From: Burkholderiaceae bacterium
GTDB lineage: Bacteria > Pseudomonadota > Gammaproteobacteria > Burkholderiales > Burkholderiaceae_F
Direction of reading: 5' to 3'
Length of the DNA stretch: 64,000 bases
Assembly: GCA_019236735.1 (NCBI GenBank)
Contig: JAFAIM010000014.1
Location: forward strand, 1-64,000
Shown here in pieces: positions 21,832 through 31,208 of the stretch. The first letter of the stretch is position 1. Each line of letters opens with the position of its first letter. The position numbers and the translations under genes were made by a program. The notes beneath the pieces were generated by a model. It ran no database searches. It had not been told where the DNA came from and was given only the letters and a program-made list of their open reading frames with translations.

Positions 21832-22575
21832 ATGTTTGCGATCATCGGTGGCAGTGGCCTGGTAAAGCTGTCGGCGCTGGAGTCGCCGCGCCGGCGAGTC
21901 ATGCGCACACCGTACGGAGAGCCGTCAGGCGCACTGACGTTCGGCCGGCTGGCCGGATCGGAAGTTGTCTTCCTTGCGCGCCACGGCTATGGCCACACGA
22001 TCGCTCCGCACGAGATCAACTACCGCGCCAACATCTGGCTCCTGAAGGAGCTGAGCGTGGAGGGAATCTTCGCTCTGGCATCAGTAGGTGGGATTCGCGA
22101 AGACCTCGTCCCCGGCACGCTGGTGATTCCCGACCAGATCATCGACTACACGCACAGCCGCAAAGCGACCTTTTTCGAAGGCTCGGGGACGCCCGTCACG
22201 CACGTCGATTTCACGCAACCGTACTCGGAGAGCCTGCGCGCACGCCTGGTGCAAGCGGCCCGGCAGGCTGGCGAGGTGGTGGTCGACGGTGCCGTCTACG
22301 GATGCACGCAGGGGCCGCGTCTGGAGACCGCCGGCGAGATCAACCGCCTGCAGCGCGACGGCGCCGACCTGGTCGGCATGACGGGGATGCCGGAAGCGGC
22401 GCTGGCGCGCGAGCTCGAACTGGAGTATGCATGCCTGGCGGTGGTGGTGAACTATGCCGCCGGCAAAGGAACGAGCCGCGAGCGCATCGAGTTGGGCGAG
22501 CTACACGAAGTGCTGGACGAAACGATGGTGCGGGCCGTCCGGATCCTGGAACAAAGCGTGAGGGACTCGGCATGA
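21832..22575 (+). CDS. S-methyl-5'-thioinosine phosphorylase / MTAP-family purine nucleoside phosphorylase
   Basis: [67 protein letters not shown]. Confidence 0.88.
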   Translation: MFAIIGGSGLVKLSALESPRRRVMRTPYGEPSGALTFGRLAGSEVVFLARHGYGHTIAPHEINYRANIWLLKELSVEGIFALASVGGIREDLVPGTLVIPDQIIDYTHSRKATFFEGSGTPVTHVDFTQPYSESLRARLVQAARQAGEVVVDGAVYGCTQGPRLETAGEINRLQRDGADLVGMTGMPEAALARELELEYACLAVVVNYAAGKGTSRERIELGELHEVLDETMVRAVRILEQSVRDSA

Positions 22576-23102
22576 TTCGTGAAATCCTGCGGATGGGCGA
22601 TCCGCGCCTGCTGCGGGTGGCGGAACCGGTGGCGCGTTTCGATACACCCGAACTGCGCGAGCTGCTGGCCGATATGTTCGAGACGATGCATGCCGCCGAC
22701 GGCGCCGGGCTGGCCGCACCGCAGATCGGGATCGGCTTGCGCGTCGTGGTTTTCGGTTTCGAGCGCAACCCGCGCTATCCGGAAGCGGCCGCGGTGCCGG
22801 AGACGATCCTGATCAATCCGGTCATCGAGCCGCTCGACGATGCGATGCAGGACGGATGGGAAGGGTGCCTGTCGGTGCCAGGCCTGCGCGGGCTGGTGCC
22901 TCGCTACGAACGCGTCCGATACCGGGGCTTCGACCAGAAAGGCGTGCCGTTTGAGCGCGAAGTCGACGGTTTTCATGCAAGGGTCGTTCAGCACGAGTGC
23001 GACCATCTGGACGGAATCTTGTACCCGATGCGGATGCGGGACCTGCGGGCTCTGGGCTACACCGACGTCCTGTTTCCCGGCGAGGCGGTCCCGGCGGAGT
23101 AA
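22572..23102 (+). CDS. def: Peptide deformylase
   Basis: [26 protein letters not shown] motifs; ATG at 22572. Confidence 0.95.
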   Translation: MIREILRMGDPRLLRVAEPVARFDTPELRELLADMFETMHAADGAGLAAPQIGIGLRVVVFGFERNPRYPEAAAVPETILINPVIEPLDDAMQDGWEGCLSVPGLRGLVPRYERVRYRGFDQKGVPFEREVDGFHARVVQHECDHLDGILYPMRMRDLRALGYTDVLFPGEAVPAE

Positions 23103-23159
23103 GCCCGCTGCGACAATATGTCGCACGACAAACCGCCGGGCGTATGCCAAAGTGACGGC

Positions 23160-23639
23160 ATGCGCAAATTCGTATTGCACCTCGTCACCGCGGCTAGCGC
23201 AGCATTGCTGTGCTCCGTGTGCGCTGCGGGCGGTTTGCCTTATGACGAGCAGGCGAACGCTGCCGAGCAGATCCGCGTGGCCGAGCAGACCGCCGCTAGC
23301 GGGCACAAGAATGTCCTGCTTGTATTTGGCGCCAACTGGTGCCCCGACTGCCGAGCGCTGGACTCGGCGCTGCATGACAAGAACGCAGCGGCGCTCCAGG
23401 ATCGTTTCGTGATCGTCAAGATCGATGTCGGCAATTTCGACAAAAACCTGGATCTGGCCAAGCGTTACCAGGTGCCGCTACGCAAGGGCATTCCAGCCGT
23501 TGCGGTAGTCGGCGCGGACGGCGCTGTCCGGTACGTGACCAAGGAAGGCGAACTGGCCGACGCGCGCCAGATGGGCGGGCCTGCCATCCTGAGCCTGTTG
23601 TCTCGGATCGACGCCGACGGCGCCGTCGCGCGCCACTAG
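23160..23639 (+). CDS. Exported thioredoxin-fold protein
   Basis: Signal peptide; NVLLVFGANWCPDCRALDSAL (WCPDC active site); GIPAVAVVGADG. Confidence 0.85.
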   Translation: MRKFVLHLVTAASAALLCSVCAAGGLPYDEQANAAEQIRVAEQTAASGHKNVLLVFGANWCPDCRALDSALHDKNAAALQDRFVIVKIDVGNFDKNLDLAKRYQVPLRKGIPAVAVVGADGAVRYVTKEGELADARQMGGPAILSLLSRIDADGAVARH

Positions 23640-23648
23640 GAACCACCA

Positions 23649-24644
23649 ATGCGCAGGGCGTACAGCGGCGCGGCCGTCGCGCTCGCGATGCTCGTTTGCA
23701 GCCCGGTTGCGCTGGCGTGCGCCACCTGCGGATGCACCCTGTCGAAGGATTGGCTCGGACCGCAACTGGGTTCGGCCTCGGGTTGGGCGGTCGGCGTCTC
23801 CTACGATTTCCTCGACCAAAACCAAATGCGCACCGGCAGGACCGACATCGACCAGGCCACCGCCGAGAGGATCCTGAATCCGTCCGGCCATACGGGAAAT
23901 GAAGTCGAACTGCAGACGCTAAGCCGCATCACAACATTCGGTGCCGACTACAACACGGCCGATTGGGGAGTGAGCGTGCAGGTGCCGTTCGTGAACCGCT
24001 ACCACACGACGCTGCAGGACGGCACGCAGGCCGGTTATAACTTCAACCAGTTCAACGCGCTCGGCGATGCCCGCGTCATCGTAAAAATCGGCCTCTCGGC
24101 CGTGGGCTTGGCAGCCGATGCGAGCTCGGGCGCGATCGCCGGCGTCAAGCTGCCCACCGCCCCCACGGACGAGCCATTCAACGGGGCCGCCGGGGGAATC
24201 GTCGACCCCAGTTTGCAGCCGGGCACCGGATCCACCGACCTGCTGCTGGGGGGGTTCTATAGCGGCGGCTGGAAAAAGCTGGGCTGGTTCACACAGGGGC
24301 TGTGGCAGCACGCCGTTGCGTCGCAGGCGGGCTACCGCCCAGGCGATGCGATCACCGTCAACGGCGGGCTTCGCTACGCCGACATGGGTCAGGCAGTGGT
24401 GCCGCTGCTCCAGGTCAACTACGTCCACCGCAACACCGACAGCGGCGACCTGGTGAACGTCGCGTTCGACGGCAGCCCGCTCACCGGTGGCGACTTGCTG
24501 TATCTCGCTCCGGGCATCTCGGCCAGGTTTGGCGCCGGATTCAGCGCGTACGGCTACGTGCAGTTTCCCGTGTACCAGGACGTCAACGGCGTGCAGCTCA
24601 CGCCCAAGCAGATCTACTCGGTCGGGATCCGCAAGACGTTCTGA
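23649..24644 (+). CDS. Outer-membrane beta-barrel protein with N-terminal CATCGC motif
   Basis: Signal peptide ending ALACATCGCTLSKD; alternating aromatic/hydrophobic strands, terminal F (GIRKTF). Confidence 0.7.
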   Translation: MRRAYSGAAVALAMLVCSPVALACATCGCTLSKDWLGPQLGSASGWAVGVSYDFLDQNQMRTGRTDIDQATAERILNPSGHTGNEVELQTLSRITTFGADYNTADWGVSVQVPFVNRYHTTLQDGTQAGYNFNQFNALGDARVIVKIGLSAVGLAADASSGAIAGVKLPTAPTDEPFNGAAGGIVDPSLQPGTGSTDLLLGGFYSGGWKKLGWFTQGLWQHAVASQAGYRPGDAITVNGGLRYADMGQAVVPLLQVNYVHRNTDSGDLVNVAFDGSPLTGGDLLYLAPGISARFGAGFSAYGYVQFPVYQDVNGVQLTPKQIYSVGIRKTF

Positions 24645-24801
24645 CCCGCCTTCTCGCGACAATCGGGCCCGGCCGAAGCGACCGGTGCGGTTCCGCTCAT
24701 GGCACGCCCTTCGCCATCACGGGGGCTCGGGCGTGCTTTACTTCGCTTCACCGCATCCGGTCACTCCAGCCGGGGCCCGATTGTCGCGAGAAGGCGGGTC
24801 A
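24642..24801. repeat. 160-bp palindromic element between convergent genes
   Basis: Left end TGACCCGCCTTCTCGCGACAATCGGGCCC equals the reverse complement of the right end over 29 nt, imperfectly extended to ~50 nt. Confidence 0.92.
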
Positions 24802-25374
24802 AACGCGTACCGGACGTTTCGTGAGCTTGCGCTGCAGTGTGCGCCGATGCATTTTGAGCGCGCGTGCGGTCGCCGAGACGTTTCCGCCGTTTTCCGCGAG
24901 CACCCGCTGGATGTGTTCCCACTCCAGGCGCGACACCGACAGCGTCGTGTCGCCTGCGCCGTCCGGATCCGGCGCGCCATCTTCCACCAACGCACGCACG
25001 ATCGCGTCGACCTCGACCGGTTTGGCCAGATACTGGTCCGCCCCCAGCTTGATTGCGTCCACTGCAGTCGAAATGCTCGCGTACCCGGTCAGAATCACGA
25101 TGCGGCACGTCGGATTGGCCCGACGCACCTCGCCGATCAGCTTCAAGCCGGAAGCTGCGCCCAGGTTCAGGTCCAGGATCGCGAAATCGGGAGCCATCTT
25201 GCCCGCCTCCAGCTGCGCCAGCGCTTGCGCATGCGAAGCGGCGGTGTGAACGACGAAACCACGTGCACTGAGAGCTCTCGCGAGCACGCGTGCGAACAAG
25301 GCATCGTCATCGACCAGCAGAAGCGGCCCGCGACTCGACGGCGCGCCCAGCGCGATGCCTCCGTCAGATTCCAT
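24799..25374 (-). CDS. regA: RegA/PrrA/ActR-type response regulator
   Basis: LLLVDDDALFARVL, ILDLNLGAASGL, LTGYASISTAVDAIKLGADQYLAKP, C-terminal Fis-type HTH GGNVSATARALKMHRRTLQRKL; ATG at 25374. Confidence 0.88.
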   Translation of the reverse strand: MESDGGIALGAPSSRGPLLLVDDDALFARVLARALSARGFVVHTAASHAQALAQLEAGKMAPDFAILDLNLGAASGLKLIGEVRRANPTCRIVILTGYASISTAVDAIKLGADQYLAKPVEVDAIVRALVEDGAPDPDGAGDTTLSVSRLEWEHIQRVLAENGGNVSATARALKMHRRTLQRKLTKRPVRV

Positions 25375-26638
25375 CTGTGGCAGCCACGCCGATCGATGCG
25401 AGCGGCAGCACCACCTTGGCGAGGGTGCCGCCGCCGGAACGGTCCGTAATCGACAACGAGCCGCCGCTTTGCTCGATGGCCGACAATGCAAGCACGACGC
25501 CCATGCCGGTGCCGTCGTCGCGCGTCGACACGACGTCGCGACCGAGGCGCTCCGAGATCTCCGGCGGTATCCCGCTGCCACGGTCGACAATCTCCACGCG
25601 CACCTGCTGTGCGTCCCAGGCGGCTTGAATTCCCACGTGCGCGGGGCTCGCGTCGGCCGCGTTATTGAACAGGTTCAAGAGCGCCTGCTCGAGCGTTGCG
25701 TCGGTGGCGATACGCGGGCCCGGGATCGGCCCATCGATCCGGACCTCTGGCGCCACCTGCGGGCGCTGTCGGCGCCAACGCTCGACCAGTTGTCCGATCC
25801 AGATGTCGGCATACACCGGCTGCACGCCCTCGGCGCGGGAGCTGCCGGCGCGCGCGGCGAGCTGCGTGATAATGCGCTTGCATTCGCGCACTTGGTTGAG
25901 GATCAACTCGACATCTGCTTTCGCATCCGCCGGCAGCGCCGGATCGGCGGCGAGCTCTCCCACGAGAACCGCCATCGTCGCGAGCGGCGTTCCCAACTCG
26001 TGGGCCGCCCCAGCCGCAAGGTTGCCCAGCGCGACCACTCGCTCGTTTCGAAGAGCCGTCTCGCGCGCGGCCGCAAGTGCGGCATCGCGTTCGCGGATCG
26101 CCCCATTGAGGCGAACGACGAACCACCAGATCGTCAGGGCCGAGCAGACGAAAATCATCCACATGCCCATTAAATGGCTGCGAAACGCCTGTTCCGGATC
26201 GTGCACGTGCGGCGCTGCCGCCACCAGGCTCACCAGCGAATAGCAACCGACAGAGATCGCTGCAATGGCTGCCGCCGCACGCGCCGGCAGGATCGTCGCG
26301 GCGACGGCGATCAACGGCAGGTACAGCGATATCAGCGGGTTGGTCCCGCCGCCGGCAAAGTACGCGATCGCCGTGAGCGCGAAAACGTCGACGAGGATTT
26401 GCGCGAAAGCCGATGCCGTCTCGGACGTCATCGTCGCGACACGCCGCCACAATGCCGGCAGCGTCAGCAGCGCCTGGGCGCAGCAGATCGCCAGAATCGG
26501 CCAAAGCGCGATCGGCATGCCAAGGCCGGCCGAGACAAACACGATGAAGGCGGATTGAATGGCGATTGCAATGCAGCGCATCGCCGTCAATCGCCGCATC
26601 GAAGTCGTTGCCTCGGTATTCCGCGCCAGCAGCATCAT
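25364..26638 (-). CDS. regB: RegB/PrrB/ActS-type redox sensor histidine kinase
   Basis: Six-TM N-terminus, FAGGGTNPLISLYLPL quinone-site motif, LAAGAAHELGTPLATM H-box, VRECKRI cysteine. Confidence 0.88.
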   Translation of the reverse strand: MMLLARNTEATTSMRRLTAMRCIAIAIQSAFIVFVSAGLGMPIALWPILAICCAQALLTLPALWRRVATMTSETASAFAQILVDVFALTAIAYFAGGGTNPLISLYLPLIAVAATILPARAAAAIAAISVGCYSLVSLVAAAPHVHDPEQAFRSHLMGMWMIFVCSALTIWWFVVRLNGAIRERDAALAAARETALRNERVVALGNLAAGAAHELGTPLATMAVLVGELAADPALPADAKADVELILNQVRECKRIITQLAARAGSSRAEGVQPVYADIWIGQLVERWRRQRPQVAPEVRIDGPIPGPRIATDATLEQALLNLFNNAADASPAHVGIQAAWDAQQVRVEIVDRGSGIPPEISERLGRDVVSTRDDGTGMGVVLALSAIEQSGGSLSITDRSGGGTLAKVVLPLASIGVAATDGI

Positions 26639-26644
26639 CGTCGA

Positions 26645-29203
26645 CTATGGAGACAGGGCCTCGAGCAGATCGCGCTCCAACTGCAATTGCGCCTTCGGCT
26701 GCGCAAGCTCCGGGCCGTCGATCAGGAATACGTCCTCGACCCGCTCGCCCAGCGTCAGGATCTTGGCGGTCTGCACGTTGATGCCGTGGTGCGCCAGCAC
26801 GCGCGCGACGCCGTACAACAACCCCAGGCGGTCCGTGGCAACCAGTGAAAGGAGGTAGTGCTGCCCCGATTCGTCCGCGTTCAACTGGACCGCCGCGGAG
26901 ACCGGGAAATGGCGCGACTGCCGCGACAACCTCCCCTTGACGGGGGGTGGCAATTCGACCCTTGCACCCATCCACTCGGTCAGTTCACCCTCGATTCGGT
27001 CCAGCAGGCTTCGAAAGTGGGTGCCGTGGCCGCGCTCCGACACCAGAAACGTGTCGAGCGCGTAGCCGTGCCGGGTCGTGTGGATCTTGGCGTCCAGGAT
27101 GCTCAGGCTGCGGTTGTCGAAATACGCGCAGGCGCGCGCGAACAAGTCCTTCTGGTCGCGGGCGTACAAAAGTACTTCGATTCCTTCGCCGGCTGGGGCC
27201 AGCCGGGCCCGAACGATCGGCCGCTCCGTGGTGACGTGTACCAGCAGAGCGCGCGCGTGCCATGCGATGTCTTGCGCCGAATGGCGCAGAAAGTACACGA
27301 TGTCCAGCTCGCGCCAGAGGGCTTCGTGCGCGCGTTCCGAAAGCCCGTACAGGCGCAGGATTCGCAGCGCTTCGCGCTTGCGCCCTTCCAGCTCGGTGTC
27401 GGCCCCGCGTGCATCGCCCCCGAGTGCGCGCCGGGTCAACTGGAACAGCGTCTCGATCAAGCGCGCTTTCCATGCGTTCCAAACCTTCGGGCTGGTGCCA
27501 CGAATGTCCGCGACCGTCAGTAGATACAACGCCACCAGGCGCCGGTCGGTACGGACCAGTTTGGCGAAACGTTCGATTACGGCAGGGTCGGTCAGGTCTT
27601 GCTTCTGCGCGACGCGCGACATCGACAGATGGTGCTGCACCAGAAATCCGACCAGCTTCTCGTCCTCGCCGGTGATTCCGTGCTGCCTGCAAAATCGGCG
27701 CGCATCGCGTGCGCCAAGCTCGCTGTGGTCGCCCCCGCGGCCTTTGGCAATGTCGTGGAACAGCGCCGCCGCGTATAGCAGCCAGGGCCTCGCGAAATCG
27801 GCCACGAGTTGACTGCACAGGGGATATTCGTGTGCGAACTGCGATTGCGTGAAACGGCGCAGGTTGCGCACGACCATCAGGATGTGCTGATCGACCGTGT
27901 AAACATGAAACAGGTCGTGCTGCATCTGTCCGACGATCCGGCGAAACACCGGCAGGTAGGCTCCGAGCACCGACCATTGGTTCATCCGGCGCAGCTCGTG
28001 CACGACTCCCCGCGGCTGCTGCAGGATGCTCAGGAAGCATTGGCGATTTTCCGGGTCGTCCCGGAAGGCCGCGTCCATCTGGGGTCCGGCGTGCCAGATG
28101 GCGCGCAGCAGCGCGGGCGACATGCCCTTGAGCTCGGGGTGCAGCTGCATCGTCAGAAAGGCGCGCAGGATTGCGGACGGCTGTCGCTTCAACGCGTCCG
28201 GATCGGCGATGTCGAGCAGTTCATCGCGCGAAAGAAAAATTCCGTCCAGCACGGCCGCCGGTGCGGCATCGCGCGGGACGAGCAGCTGCTCGATCGCCAG
28301 CAACACGATCGTATTGAGCTGCGTGACGGTCTTGGCCGCGCGGTAGTACGTCTGCATCAGGACCTCGCTGGCGAGGCGCTCGGCGTTGCCGCCGATTCCG
28401 GCCGCCTCCGCGACGGTCCGCTGCACGTCGAACAGCAGCCGGTCCTCGCGCCGGCGCGCCGCAAGGTGAACACGCGCGCGGATCGACTTGAGCGTGGTTT
28501 CGGTGCGCCGCAGCGTCGCTGTCTCCTCCCGGGTCAGCAACCCCCGCCGCTGCAGGTCGCTCCACGATGCGCCCAGGCCAGCCGCCTGTGCCACCCACAG
28601 AAGGATCTGCAGATCGCGCAGGCCACCGGGGCTTTCCTTGCAATTGGGCTCGAGCGCGAACGGCGTGTCCTCGAACTTGGCGTGGCGCTGTTTCTGCTCG
28701 AGCAGCTTGGCGGTGAAGAACGCGCGTGGATCGAGCACCCGGCGCAGTTCCGACTGCAGCGCTGAAAACGGAGCTTTCGCCCCGCACACGATCCTCGATT
28801 CGAGCATCGAGGTCATCACAGTAGGATCGCGGCTGGCCTCCTGACCGCATTGCTCGACCGTGCGAACGGCGTGGCCGATCGGCAGCCCCATATCCCACAG
28901 CATGTGGACGAAGGCCTCGATCGCCTCCGCCTGCACCGCAGTCGGTTCGTGCACCGGGATGATCAGCAGATCGACGTCCGAGTGCGGGAACAGTTCCGCA
29001 CGCCCGTAGCCGCCGACTGCCACGACCGAGGCGAAGCGCGTTACCCGAGTATGTCCGGTGGCCCTCCGAACAAAGCGGTCGGCGACCTGCGCCAGCCGAG
29101 ACAACAAGCGCCGCACCGAGCGGCTTGACTGAAATTCGGCGATGACCTGGTCCCGCTGCGCGCTCAGCTCGCCGCGCAGGGCGAATCCAGGGTCGTCGTT
29201 CAT
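26645..29203 (-). CDS. glnD: Bifunctional PII uridylyltransferase/uridylyl-removing enzyme
   Basis: VGGYGRAELFPHSDVDLLII, HD domain LFHDIAKGRGGDHSELG, C-terminal ACT domains; likely start MNDDPGF. Confidence 0.95.
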   Translation of the reverse strand: MNDDPGFALRGELSAQRDQVIAEFQSSRSVRRLLSRLAQVADRFVRRATGHTRVTRFASVVAVGGYGRAELFPHSDVDLLIIPVHEPTAVQAEAIEAFVHMLWDMGLPIGHAVRTVEQCGQEASRDPTVMTSMLESRIVCGAKAPFSALQSELRRVLDPRAFFTAKLLEQKQRHAKFEDTPFALEPNCKESPGGLRDLQILLWVAQAAGLGASWSDLQRRGLLTREETATLRRTETTLKSIRARVHLAARRREDRLLFDVQRTVAEAAGIGGNAERLASEVLMQTYYRAAKTVTQLNTIVLLAIEQLLVPRDAAPAAVLDGIFLSRDELLDIADPDALKRQPSAILRAFLTMQLHPELKGMSPALLRAIWHAGPQMDAAFRDDPENRQCFLSILQQPRGVVHELRRMNQWSVLGAYLPVFRRIVGQMQHDLFHVYTVDQHILMVVRNLRRFTQSQFAHEYPLCSQLVADFARPWLLYAAALFHDIAKGRGGDHSELGARDARRFCRQHGITGEDEKLVGFLVQHHLSMSRVAQKQDLTDPAVIERFAKLVRTDRRLVALYLLTVADIRGTSPKVWNAWKARLIETLFQLTRRALGGDARGADTELEGRKREALRILRLYGLSERAHEALWRELDIVYFLRHSAQDIAWHARALLVHVTTERPIVRARLAPAGEGIEVLLYARDQKDLFARACAYFDNRSLSILDAKIHTTRHGYALDTFLVSERGHGTHFRSLLDRIEGELTEWMGARVELPPPVKGRLSRQSRHFPVSAAVQLNADESGQHYLLSLVATDRLGLLYGVARVLAHHGINVQTAKILTLGERVEDVFLIDGPELAQPKAQLQLERDLLEALSP

Positions 29204-29260
29204 ACCGTCTGCGGCCAACCCTCCGCGCGGCACGCCAGTGCGTTCGTGTTCGGTCTCAGG

Positions 29261-29282
29261 GCACTTCCGACTCAGGACACTA
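29261..29282 (-). repeat. Solo copy of the TAGTGTCCTGAGTCGGAAG repeat
   Basis: Reverse complement TAGTGTCCTGAGTCGGAAGTGC; first three bases are the map stop codon. Confidence 0.85.
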
Positions 29283-30116
29283 AGCCGCGACCAGGTTCGG
29301 CGCGCGGTTCAGACGGTCCAGGACGAGCGCCGCAGGCGGTGGCGCTCCCGCCGACATCGTCAGGACCTCGACGCCGGATTCGGTCACCAGCACGGTGTGC
29401 TCCCATTGTGCCGAAAGGCTGTGGTCCCTGGTGACGATGGTCCAGCCGTCGGCGAGTTCGCGGATCTCGCGCCGCCCCGCATTGATCATTGGCTCGATCG
29501 TGAACGTCATTCCTGGGACAAACCGGTCGAGCGTGCCGGCCTTGCCGTAATGCAGGACCTGGGGCTCCTCATGGAAGCGCCGCCCGATACCGTGTCCGCA
29601 AAATTCGCGAACGACGCTGAAGCCGTGTTTTTCCGCGTGAGCCTGAATTGCGGCGCCGATATCGCCAAGGTGGCCCCCGGGGCGCACCGTCGCGATACCG
29701 AACCACATGCACTCGAACGTCACCTCGCATAGACGTCGCGCCGCGAGGGCAATGTCACCCACCGGATACATCCGGCTGCTGTCGCCGTGCCAGCTGTCTT
29801 TGATGACGGTGACGTCGATGTTGACGATGTCGCCTGCCTTCAAGATTCGGTCACCGGGGACACCGTGGCAGACCTGGTGGTTCACCGATGTGCAAATCGA
29901 TTTCGGGAACGGCCGGTACCCCGGCGGCGCGTAGTTCAATGGGGCGGGGACGGTCCCCTGCACGTCCACCATGTAACGGTGGCACAGGCGGTCCAGCTCG
30001 CCGGTCGTCACGCCCGGTTTCACATGCGGAGTGATGAAATCGAGCACTTCCCCGGCCAGGCGGCCGGCGACGCGCATCGCCTCGATTTCCTCCGCGGTTT
30101 TGATGCTGGCTGCCAT
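29280..30116 (-). CDS. map: Type I methionine aminopeptidase
   Basis: ICTSVNHQVCHGVPGDRILKAGDIVNIDVTVI, GHGIGRRFHEEPQVLHYG. Confidence 0.95.
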   Translation of the reverse strand: MAASIKTAEEIEAMRVAGRLAGEVLDFITPHVKPGVTTGELDRLCHRYMVDVQGTVPAPLNYAPPGYRPFPKSICTSVNHQVCHGVPGDRILKAGDIVNIDVTVIKDSWHGDSSRMYPVGDIALAARRLCEVTFECMWFGIATVRPGGHLGDIGAAIQAHAEKHGFSVVREFCGHGIGRRFHEEPQVLHYGKAGTLDRFVPGMTFTIEPMINAGRREIRELADGWTIVTRDHSLSAQWEHTVLVTESGVEVLTMSAGAPPPAALVLDRLNRAPNLVAA

Positions 30117-30189
30117 TGCAAAGTGCGCCCGGTACGGGCAGGTACGTTCCCGCTTCCACCGAGCAGGGGCAGGGGCGGAGCAGTGCCGC

Positions 30190-30362
30190 TATAATACCCG
30201 CCTTCGCGGGGCTGGCTCGCCACGGGTATCGCGGACCAGCCCTTTGATTTGCCGCGAAGTTTTGCTTTCGGAAATCGCGCGCACCGCTACCAAGGTGCGG
30301 CCGGCCGGGCCTTCCCGGCGGCCGAATCGGCGGCTGCGTCGGACCCAACCTTGGAGAGACAT
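30190..30362 (+). promoter_or_regulatory. rpsB promoter (TATAAT) and ~165-nt structured 5' leader, candidate S2 autoregulatory leader
   Basis: TATAAT at 30190-30195; inverted repeats ggggctgg...ccagcccttt and GCCGGCCGGG...CCCGGCGGCC before the rpsB RBS. Confidence 0.4.
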
Positions 30363-31118
30363 ATGTCGGTAACCATGCGCCAGATGCTGGAGGCGGGCGT
30401 GCATTTCGGGCACCAGACGCGTTTCTGGAACCCGAAAATGGCGCCCTTTATTTTCGGCCAGCGCAACAAGATCCACATCATCAACCTGGAGCGCACGCTC
30501 GACCAGTTCGTGGCGGCGACGCAGTTCACCCGGCGCTTGGCGGGGAACCGCGGCACCATGCTGTTCGTCGGCACCAAGCGGCAGGCACGCGACATCGTCG
30601 TCGAGGAGGCGCGTCGCGCCGGCATGCCGTTCGTTGACCAGCGATGGCTGGGAGGCATGCTGACGAACTTCAAGACGATTAAGACATCGATCAAGCGCTT
30701 GAAAGAGATGGAGCAGACCAAGGAGGAGGGTGGGCTGGAGCGCATGCCGAAGAAGGAGGCGCTGCATTTCCAGCGTGAGATCGACAAGCTGAACAAGTCG
30801 ATCGGCGGCATCAAGGAGATGAATGCTTTGCCCGACGCCCTTTTCGTGATCGACGTCGGGTACCACAAGATCGCGATCGCCGAGGCCAACAAGCTGGAGA
30901 TTCCCGTGGTGGCAGTGGTCGACACGAACCACTCGCCGGAGGGAATCGCCTACGTGATCCCCGGCAACGACGACTCCAGCCGGGCGGTTCGGCTGTACGC
31001 GCGCGGCATGGCCGATGCAGTCCTGGAGGGCAAGGCGACCGCACTGCAAGGAGTGGTGGCGAGCGCGACCGACGACGAGTTCGTCGAGGTCAGCGAGGAA
31101 GCCGGGGAAGAGGACTGA
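30363..31118 (+). CDS. rpsB: 30S ribosomal protein S2
   Basis: [45 protein letters not shown]-like N-terminus. Confidence 0.97.
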   Translation: MSVTMRQMLEAGVHFGHQTRFWNPKMAPFIFGQRNKIHIINLERTLDQFVAATQFTRRLAGNRGTMLFVGTKRQARDIVVEEARRAGMPFVDQRWLGGMLTNFKTIKTSIKRLKEMEQTKEEGGLERMPKKEALHFQREIDKLNKSIGGIKEMNALPDALFVIDVGYHKIAIAEANKLEIPVVAVVDTNHSPEGIAYVIPGNDDSSRAVRLYARGMADAVLEGKATALQGVVASATDDEFVEVSEEAGEED

Positions 31119-31208
31119 GGCGCTGCGCCGCCAATGGGTGGGGCGCTCGTGGCCGGCGGTACGCACGCTCGGCCAGTCGTGCACGAACCAAATGGAGGAA
31201 ATCCGACA

